From Caballeronia hypogeia (lineage in GTDB: Bacteria > Pseudomonadota > Gammaproteobacteria > Burkholderiales > Burkholderiaceae): a stretch of DNA of 64,000 nt. Location of the stretch: assembly GCF_001544875.2 (NCBI RefSeq), contig NZ_FCOA02000001.1, positions 620,001 through 684,000 of the forward strand. The letters run 5' to 3'. Positions 58,547-64,000 of the stretch are shown piece after piece (position 1 is the stretch's first letter; each line of letters starts with the position of its first letter). The position numbers and the translations under genes are program-made. A model generated the notes under the pieces. The model did not search any database. It was given only the letters and a program-made list of their open reading frames with translations, and was not told the DNA's origin.

Positions 58547-59278
58547 ATGTATAACGCCCAAGGCAAACTCTCACAGTCGGACGTGCTGACGAAATATGCG
58601 CCGCTCGTTCGCCGGCTGGGGCTCCAGCTCGTCGCCAAGATGCCGGCGAGCGTCGATCTCGACGATCTCATCCAGGCCGGCATGATCGGCCTGATGGACG
58701 CGGCGAGCCGCTACAAGGAAGATCAGGGCGCGCAATTCGAGACGTATGCGAGCCAGCGCATTCGCGGCGCGATGCTCGATGAGCTGCGCGCCAACGACTG
58801 GCTGCCGCGCAGCATGCGCAAGACTTCGCGCGAAGTGGAATCGGCGGTGCACAAGGTCGAGCAGAACCTCGGCCGTTCGGCGAGCGAGACGGAAATCGCC
58901 GAGCACATGAATCTGCCGCTCGATGAATATCAGTCGATGCTGCAGGACTTGCACGGCAGCCAGCTGATCTACTACGAAGACTTCGACCGCTCCGCCGACG
59001 ACGAGCCGTTCCTCGACCGCTATTGCGTCGACCGTTCGGACCCGCTGTCCGCGCTGCTCGATGACAGCCTGCGCGGCGCGCTGATCGAAGCCATCGACAA
59101 GCTGCCGGAGCGCGAGAAGCTCTTGATGAGCCTTTACTACGAACGCGGCCTGAACCTGCGCGAAATCGGCGCGGTGATGGAAGTGAGCGAATCGCGCGTG
59201 TGCCAGTTGCACAGCCAGGCGGTCGCGCGCCTGCGTACCAAGCTGCGCGAGCAGGCGTGGACCAGCGTCGAGGCGTGA
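58547..59278 (+). CDS. fliA: Flagellar sigma factor FliA (sigma-28)
   Basis: The 243-residue sigma factor transcribes late flagellar genes. Region 2 is YAPLVRRLGLQLVAKMPASV with DLDDLIQAGMIGLMDAASRY and ETYASQRIRGAMLDELRAND. Region 3 follows, and region 4 includes KLPEREKLLMSLYYERGLNL and REIGAVMEVSESRVCQLHSQ. AGGTGA before ATG 58547 sets the start; GTG 58538 is an alternative. An intrinsic terminator follows after 18 bp, closing the flhF-flhG-fliA operon. Confidence 0.97.
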   Translation: MYNAQGKLSQSDVLTKYAPLVRRLGLQLVAKMPASVDLDDLIQAGMIGLMDAASRYKEDQGAQFETYASQRIRGAMLDELRANDWLPRSMRKTSREVESAVHKVEQNLGRSASETEIAEHMNLPLDEYQSMLQDLHGSQLIYYEDFDRSADDEPFLDRYCVDRSDPLSALLDDSLRGALIEAIDKLPEREKLLMSLYYERGLNLREIGAVMEVSESRVCQLHSQAVARLRTKLREQAWTSVEA

Positions 59279-59296
59279 TTCAGATTCGAGGAGGTT

Positions 59297-59323
59297 TGCC
59301 CGCAGCGATGCGGGCATTTTTTT
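59297..59323 (+). terminator. Terminator after fliA
   Basis: TGCCCGC (59297-59303) pairs with GCGGGCA (59310-59316), followed by T7. The T-run overlaps the stop codon of the converging GGDEF gene. Confidence 0.88.
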
Positions 59324-60416
59324 AGTTGCTTTCGAAGTCGCGGGTTTCGGCGAATACCGTTTTACCTTCGCCGAGGCTTTTCGCACGATACATCGCGCGG
59401 TCCGCGGCGCGCAGCACGGCGGTCATGCCCGACTGACGCGCGGCCGTCGCGCTGGAAAGCAGACATGCGCCGATGCTCGCCGATACCGACACCGGCCGCT
59501 CCTGCACCGACGTGATTGCGCCGAGCACCGAGTGAATGCTGTCGGCTACCGCGAGCACGGCGGCGCGGTCACGCACCTGATGCGCGAGCACGACGAATTC
59601 GTCGCCGCCCAGACGCGCGATGGTGTCGGTCTTGCGCATGCGTTTTGCGAGGGTCTGCGCGAAGGACTGCAGCAGCATGTCGCCGACCGCATGGCCGTAG
59701 GTGTCGTTCACTTCCTTGAAGCCGTCGAGGTCGATCAGCAGCAGGGCGGTCGCTTGCCGGTCACCGGCTTCGGGCGTCGCCATCGCGCGATCGACGATCT
59801 GCTCGAGCGCGTAGCGGTTCGACAAACCCGTGAGCGGATCGGTCGATGCCTGACGCGCGAGATCGCGATTCGCGTTGCCGAGGCGGTCGACGAGCACGCT
59901 CAGATACACCGATGCGCCCAGCACGCTGAGTCCCAGGCCGATCGCCGCGGGCAGATTCTCGCTCCACCACGGCTGCCAGATGCCGAGCGCGGCGATCACG
60001 CACGACGCGGTCGCGCACGAGACGGCGAGCGTGCGCTTGCCATAGCGACATCCCGAGCCGATCAGAAACCAGAACATGACCCAGATGAGCGGCAGCGCGG
60101 TGGCGCCGCCTGAGCCGAGCGCGAGACCGAGCAGCGCCTGATCGGCGATGGTCGTGACGGTGAGACGCTTTCCGGACGACGCTTTCATGCGGCTCACGAT
60201 GAGCAGCGTAATGACACCGTAGGTCACATAGATCGCGATGAGTCGCGTGACCATCGATGCATCGTGCGACGGGCGCAGCCACGCGAAGATGCCGTAGGCC
60301 AGAAGAACCACTGCGCCCATCCAGACCCGCAGCGTGGCCTGCTCGCGTTCGGGATTCCGATGCCCGGACAATGCCGAGGCATAGGCCCGTCGGTCCGCTT
60401 GATGCGCCTGCTCCAT
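59322..60416 (-). CDS. Membrane-bound GGDEF-domain diguanylate cyclase
   Basis: The 364-residue protein has five or six membrane helices in residues about 30-190 and a GGDEF domain in the C-terminal 165. STDPLTGLSNRYALEQIVDR opens the cyclase domain and RLGGDEFVVLAHQ holds an intact active-site motif, so it should make cyclic-di-GMP. No RxxD inhibitory site is evident ahead of GGDEF. AGGGG lies before ATG 60416. Its position opposite fliA suggests a link between motility and c-di-GMP signalling, but only by context. Confidence 0.92.
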   Translation of the reverse strand: MEQAHQADRRAYASALSGHRNPEREQATLRVWMGAVVLLAYGIFAWLRPSHDASMVTRLIAIYVTYGVITLLIVSRMKASSGKRLTVTTIADQALLGLALGSGGATALPLIWVMFWFLIGSGCRYGKRTLAVSCATASCVIAALGIWQPWWSENLPAAIGLGLSVLGASVYLSVLVDRLGNANRDLARQASTDPLTGLSNRYALEQIVDRAMATPEAGDRQATALLLIDLDGFKEVNDTYGHAVGDMLLQSFAQTLAKRMRKTDTIARLGGDEFVVLAHQVRDRAAVLAVADSIHSVLGAITSVQERPVSVSASIGACLLSSATAARQSGMTAVLRAADRAMYRAKSLGEGKTVFAETRDFESN

Positions 60417-60608
60417 ACTGCACCCCTGGATCGTGATTTCTTTATTTTCTCGTGCTGTTATGTAATGCGGCCCCGTCGCATGGCATCGGCGAAATGGTGC
60501 TGCATAGAGTCTCACCGAGCGAGCGATCCGCTATTTTGCAACGTTTTGCGAAGACACTGTGTTTCGTGTAAGAACCTCTTTCGGACATCTATTACTCGTT
60601 CATTGGCG

Positions 60609-61622
60609 ATGCGTGAAAGAACTTCTCTGGCGGGTGAATGGCTGCCGGTGTGCAATGGCGTGGACGTGCCGGAAGGCGGCGCACGCGGGTTCATCGTGGC
60701 GGACGAGCGGATCGTCGTGTGGCGCGACAGCATCGGCGCGGCGCATGTGTGGCGCGATTACTGTCCGCATCGCGGCGCGCAGTTGTCGCTCGGGCACGTG
60801 ATGCGCGACCGGATCGTGTGTCCGTATCACGGCTGGAGTTACGACATCGAAGGGCAGTGTCTGCGGATTCCGTCGAATCCTTCGTTGCGGCCGTCGAAGC
60901 GGGCTTGCGCGACGACTTACCTCTGCGAGGAGAAATACGGCGTCATCTGGATGTGTTTTGATGAACCCGCTTATCCCCTCGATTTCTTTCCCGAAGCCGT
61001 GATTCCCGGCGCGCGACGGATCAATCTCGCGCCACAGACGGTGAGGTCGTCGGGGCCGCGTGTGGTCGAGAATTTTCTGGACATGGCGCACTTTTCGTTC
61101 GTGCATGTGGGCATTCTGGGCGAGGACGCGCATACGGAAGTGCCCGACTACGAAGTCATCGTTCGACAGGATGGGCTCGAGGCGCGCGGATGTCGTTACT
61201 GGCAGCCTGCGGGCATTCCGGGGCAGGGCGGCGGCGCGATGATCGACTATGTGTATCGCGTGAAGCGGCCTTTGATCGCGAGCCTCACGAAGATGGCGGG
61301 CGGCGGGCTGGGCGCGCTGCATATCATGCTGGCGGCGTCGCCCGTGACGGAGGCGGAGACGCGCGCGTGGCTGGTTTCCATTCACGAGGATGACGCGACG
61401 CATTCCGATCAGGAGCTATACGACTTCAATATGGAGATCCTGATGCAGGACACGCCGATTGTGGAGTCGCAATGGCCTCAGCGTCTGCCGCTGGATCTCG
61501 ATGCGGAGTTGCATCAGAGGTGCGATCGGATGGCGGTGGCTTACCGCCGGTGGCTGGCGGGGATGGGGTTTGGCTACGGCACGGTGCCTGACAGTTCCGA
61601 AGAGGGTGTTCGCTCTTCGTGA
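60609..61622 (+). CDS. Rieske-type ring-hydroxylating oxygenase, alpha subunit
   Basis: The 337-residue protein has a Rieske [2Fe-2S] domain with Cys-x-His CPHRGAQ (52-58) and CPYHGWSYD (71-79). The catalytic domain has the mononuclear-iron motif ENFLDMAHFSFVH near residue 154-166. The size and form fit the vanillate O-demethylase / PobA-type class Ia oxygenases that work with a separate reductase. No reductase gene is adjacent. The substrate is unknown. ATG 60609 gives the usual N-terminus; the ribosome site is poor. It diverges from the GGDEF gene across 192 bp. Confidence 0.9.
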   Translation: MRERTSLAGEWLPVCNGVDVPEGGARGFIVADERIVVWRDSIGAAHVWRDYCPHRGAQLSLGHVMRDRIVCPYHGWSYDIEGQCLRIPSNPSLRPSKRACATTYLCEEKYGVIWMCFDEPAYPLDFFPEAVIPGARRINLAPQTVRSSGPRVVENFLDMAHFSFVHVGILGEDAHTEVPDYEVIVRQDGLEARGCRYWQPAGIPGQGGGAMIDYVYRVKRPLIASLTKMAGGGLGALHIMLAASPVTEAETRAWLVSIHEDDATHSDQELYDFNMEILMQDTPIVESQWPQRLPLDLDAELHQRCDRMAVAYRRWLAGMGFGYGTVPDSSEEGVRSS

Positions 61623-61745
61623 ATTTCTTTACCGGCTGTTGGGCGGTAGCGGGTGTTGCTTGAGTGTCGAGCGAATTTGGCGCGCGCGATTCGATTCGCG
61701 CGCGGCGCGCGGGACGGGAAGAGCTTCGAATCTTAAGGAATCATT

Positions 61746-61821
61746 TGGCGCGCCCGGCTGGGATCGAACCAGCAACCCCTGCCTTCGGAGGGCAGTACTC
61801 TATCCATTGAGCTACGGGCGC
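61746..61821 (-). tRNA. tRNA-Arg (anticodon CCG)
   Basis: On the minus strand the 76-base gene folds as a full cloverleaf. Acceptor GCGCCCG pairs with CGGGCGC (7 bp), the D-loop includes AGCTCAATGGATAGAG, the anticodon stem CTGCC/GGCAG holds loop CTCCGAA (anticodon CCG), and the T-arm is GCTGG-TTCGATC-CCAGC. The CCA end is encoded (61748-61746). It reads the Arg codon CGG. Confidence 0.96.
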
Positions 61822-62041
61822 ATCTGAGAAGGGCTTTGCGGAGGAAAGCGCGCCCGGTGACAAGACCGAAAGGCGGCGGCAAGGCCCATGCGAATCCGAG
61901 AGAATACCTGTTTTCCATGACTTCGTCCATCGCACGGGGCTACGGCCTCTACGTGGAACGATTCCGCAAGCATCACACGATTCGGGTAAACGCCCGTTCC
62001 GCCGCCCCGACCGCCTCGCGCCGACAGTTAAGTGTTCCGTC

Positions 62042-62047
62042 TATAAT
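62042..62047 (+). promoter_or_regulatory. Consensus -10 box before the cytochrome c gene
   Basis: A perfect TATAAT sits 105 bp before the start codon of the diheme cytochrome gene. A weak -35, CCGACA (62021-62026), is at a short 15-bp spacing. The rest of the 331-bp gap 61822-62152 shows nothing else I can name. Confidence 0.5.
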
Positions 62048-62152
62048 CGACCGTGCCTTTCCCCAAGGCGCGCGCCTGTGCGCAATGCAATGCCGTAGCT
62101 GTCACGCTGTCACTGAACCGACTCACACCAAAAAACGGGAGACGAGACAAGC

Positions 62153-63049
62153 ATGAGCGAAGCACCCCACGGAGCCCCGATCAAGACGCCCGGTCAACTC
62201 ATCGCCGCGGTCATCGCGGGATTCGGCATCCCGGTCGCCATCATCATTTTGCTCGCGGTGTATGTGAACAACTCGACGCGTACCGGCGCCGGCACCGACA
62301 TCGAACAATCGGTGAAGGAGCGCATCGCGCCGGTTGCACAAGTCGATGTCCGCGACGCCAACGCGCCACGCGTCTACAAAACCGGCGAGGAAGTATTCAA
62401 GGCCGTGTGCTCGGCCTGTCACGCGACAGGCACCGCGGGCGCGCCCAAGTTCGGCGATGCAGGCGCCTGGGCCCCGCGCATCGGCGAAGGTTACGACACG
62501 CTGCTGCACAACGCGCTCAACGGCAAGGGCGCCATGCCCGCGCGCGGCGGCACCAGTCCCGACGACTACAGCGACTTCGAAATCGCGCGCGCGGTCGTCT
62601 ATATGGCGAACGGCAGCGGCGGCAAGCTCGCTGAACCGGCGCAGCCCGCACCGGGCGCGGCGGCAAGCGCGGCAGCGGCATCCGGCGCGGCAGCGCCCGC
62701 CGCAGCGAGTTCGAACGAAAACGCGCAAGCGGCTGCAGCGGTCGCCGCGCTCGCATCGGTGCCGCAAGCATCGGCGGCACCGGCCGCTGGCGCGCAAAGC
62801 GCGGACGCCGCGCAGGCCGGCAAGGCGCTTTACGAACAGGTTTGCCAGGCGTGTCATGCGGCAGGCGTGCTCGGCGCACCGAAGTTCGGCGACAAGGCAG
62901 CGTGGGCGCCGCGTCTGAAGGAGCCGATGGACACCGTCTACAACTACGCGCTGCACGGCAAGGGCGCGATGCCGCCGAAGGGCGGATCGAACGCGTCGGA
63001 CGCGGACGTGAAGGCGGCCGTCGATTACATGGCGAACGCGGCGAAGTAA
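62153..63049 (+). CDS. Membrane-anchored diheme cytochrome c (c5-type duplicated domains)
   Basis: The 298-residue protein has one N-terminal membrane helix (LIAAVIAGFGIPVAIIILLA) acting as an anchor, then two homologous cytochrome c domains. Heme sites are CSACH (86-90) and CQACH (231-235); each domain goes on GAPKFGD...AWAPR and GKGAMP, the last Met being the likely sixth ligand. An Ala/Pro-rich linker of about 60 residues (160-220) separates them. It should carry electrons in the periplasm toward a terminal oxidase or other acceptor. It is a single gene with terminator. Confidence 0.93.
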   Translation: MSEAPHGAPIKTPGQLIAAVIAGFGIPVAIIILLAVYVNNSTRTGAGTDIEQSVKERIAPVAQVDVRDANAPRVYKTGEEVFKAVCSACHATGTAGAPKFGDAGAWAPRIGEGYDTLLHNALNGKGAMPARGGTSPDDYSDFEIARAVVYMANGSGGKLAEPAQPAPGAAASAAAASGAAAPAAASSNENAQAAAAVAALASVPQASAAPAAGAQSADAAQAGKALYEQVCQACHAAGVLGAPKFGDKAAWAPRLKEPMDTVYNYALHGKGAMPPKGGSNASDADVKAAVDYMANAAK

Positions 63050-63064
63050 TCCGGGCATCGATAA

Positions 63065-63100
63065 AAAAACCCTGCACGCGCGAGCGTCGCAGGGTTTTTT
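63065..63100. terminator. Bidirectional terminator
   Basis: AAACCCTGC (63067-63075) pairs with GCAGGGTTT (63089-63097), with T-runs on both sides. It lies between the converging cytochrome and rep genes. Confidence 0.88.
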
Positions 63101-63122
63101 CATGCCGGGCGAAAAGCGAGGC

Positions 63123-64000
63123 TCAGCCCTTCTGCAGCATCGCCTTCAGCATCGCCATGCGGTCTTTCGGCGACAGCGGCTTTTCCTCGGCCGTCGGCGG
63201 CGGCGCATCGTCGAGCAGCATCTCGGGAATGAAGCGCGACGGCTCGCACACCACCGTCTCCCGCGCGCGCTTGCGCTTCTTGCACCAGTTCAGATGCAGG
63301 CTGCGCTGCGCCCGCGTGATCGCCACATACATCAGCCGGCGCTCTTCCTCGATGCGCGAATTGTCGATGGGCGCGTCATCGTCCGAGCCGCCGCGATGCG
63401 GCATGATGCCTTCCTCGACGCCCACCAGAAACACGTGCGGATATTCCAGCCCCTTCGACGCATGCACCGTCGAAAGCCGCACCGCGTCCGGATCTTCCTC
63501 CTTGCCTTCGAGCATCGACATCAGCGCGACTGTCTGGATCAGGCCGAGCAGGTTCTTGCCTTCATCGGCTAAACCGTCGGCGGTGTCGTAACCGGTTTGC
63601 TCTGCTCCCGGCGCGGCGTCGGGCTTCGTGCCCTTGCGCTTGAGCCATTCGAGAAACTCGAGCACGTTCTGCCATTTCGATTGCGCCTGGCGCTCGTCGT
63701 GCGCGTCGTAGAGATACGACTCGTAGTGGATGGCCTCCATCATGTCGTCGAGCACTTCGGTCGCGGGATCGCGCGCGGCGCGGTCCGACAGGCGGCGAAT
63801 CCACTCGCAGAACGTGCGCAGCGGCTCGACCTGCCGCGCCGACAGCCGCGCCTCGATGCCGCCCATGAACACCGCCTCGAACAGCGACACCTTCGCCGCG
63901 CCCGCGAACGCGCCGAGCGCTTCGAGCGTGGTGTTGCCGACTCCGCGCCGCGGCGTCGTGATCGCGCGGATGAACGCGGGATCGTCGTCCGGATTCGCGA
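63123..64000 (-). CDS. rep: ATP-dependent DNA helicase Rep, C-terminal part
   Basis: The frame runs from the right edge to a stop at 63123, about 292 residues. The order of motifs is that of the 2A/2B domains of Rep: TTPRRGVGNTTLEALGAFAG, SLFEAVFMGGIEARL, DDMMEAIHYESYLYD, VRLSTVHASKGLEYPHVFLV with GVEEGIMPH (motif V), EEERRLMYVAITRAQRSLHL (motif VI) and a tail KRARETVVCEPSRFIPEM like that of E. coli Rep rather than UvrD. Rep is a 3'-5' helicase that clears proteins ahead of forks. The ATP-binding Walker A lies beyond the window. Confidence 0.9.
   Translation of the reverse strand, partial: ANPDDDPAFIRAITTPRRGVGNTTLEALGAFAGAAKVSLFEAVFMGGIEARLSARQVEPLRTFCEWIRRLSDRAARDPATEVLDDMMEAIHYESYLYDAHDERQAQSKWQNVLEFLEWLKRKGTKPDAAPGAEQTGYDTADGLADEGKNLLGLIQTVALMSMLEGKEEDPDAVRLSTVHASKGLEYPHVFLVGVEEGIMPHRGGSDDDAPIDNSRIEEERRLMYVAITRAQRSLHLNWCKKRKRARETVVCEPSRFIPEMLLDDAPPPTAEEKPLSPKDRMAMLKAMLQKG

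Noticed and set aside
61681..61710. GC-rich dyad downstream of tRNA-Arg as its terminator
   Set aside because: The stem is real but there is no T-run on the minus strand.

Overview
The window reads as chromosome 1 of a Burkholderiaceae beta-proteobacterium, most likely Caballeronia or Paraburkholderia. Codon use is GC-rich throughout. The gene order mnmG-rsmG-parA-parB followed by atpIBEFHAGDC, then hemE-priA-putA, is the order expected near the replication origin of chromosome 1 in this family. No insertion sequence, prophage or CRISPR array was seen. Genus and chromosome are inferences from gene order and protein similarity recalled by eye; no search was run.

Left part (1-10.5 kb): a transporter tail, a YbdK-type carboxylate-amine ligase, a 735-bp AT-richer gap with a cluster of DnaA-box-like sites (best oriC candidate), a MarR regulator with a cysteine-rich tail, a class I glutamine amidotransferase, an Old Yellow Enzyme, a eukaryote-like SET protein, a TctE/QseC-type two-component pair on the minus strand, a DUF3717 protein, Lrp and CYTH proteins, and a LysR regulator divergent from a GMC oxidoreductase.

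Transport block (12.6-24.3 kb): two complete branched-chain-type (HAAT) ABC transporters. The first is livG-livF-SBP-livH-livM; its LivF has Arg in place of the Walker A Lys. The second has two tandem paralogous binding proteins, LivH, a fused LivM-LivG and LivF.

Origin-proximal block (24.3-37.9 kb): two perfect 16-bp parS sites, one of which forms the stem of an intrinsic terminator after the liv operon and one inside mnmG; then mnmG, rsmG, parA, parB, an SLC13/ArsB-type permease and the whole F-type ATP synthase operon with a promoter, an internal hairpin after atpE and a strong terminator.

Right part (38-64 kb): acyl-CoA synthetase, a possible minus-strand small gene with its own terminator, an alpha/beta hydrolase, a PheC-type cyclohexadienyl dehydratase, hemE, a gap with two strict DnaA boxes, priA, a small membrane protein, trifunctional putA with inverted GTTGCA operators, a LivK-type binding protein, MipA/OmpV, a PepSY-cytochrome b561 pair, a TPP enzyme, an flhF-flhG-fliA flagellar module without flhBA, a GGDEF cyclase, a Rieske oxygenase, tRNA-Arg(CCG), a membrane-anchored diheme cytochrome c and the C-terminal part of Rep helicase.

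The theme is the chromosome's replication and segregation core (oriC candidate, parABS, priA, rep) with energy and translation housekeeping, surrounded by amino-acid and aromatic-type uptake and catabolism. Most genes, including the mnmG-par-atp block, run on the plus strand, which fits an origin near the left end.
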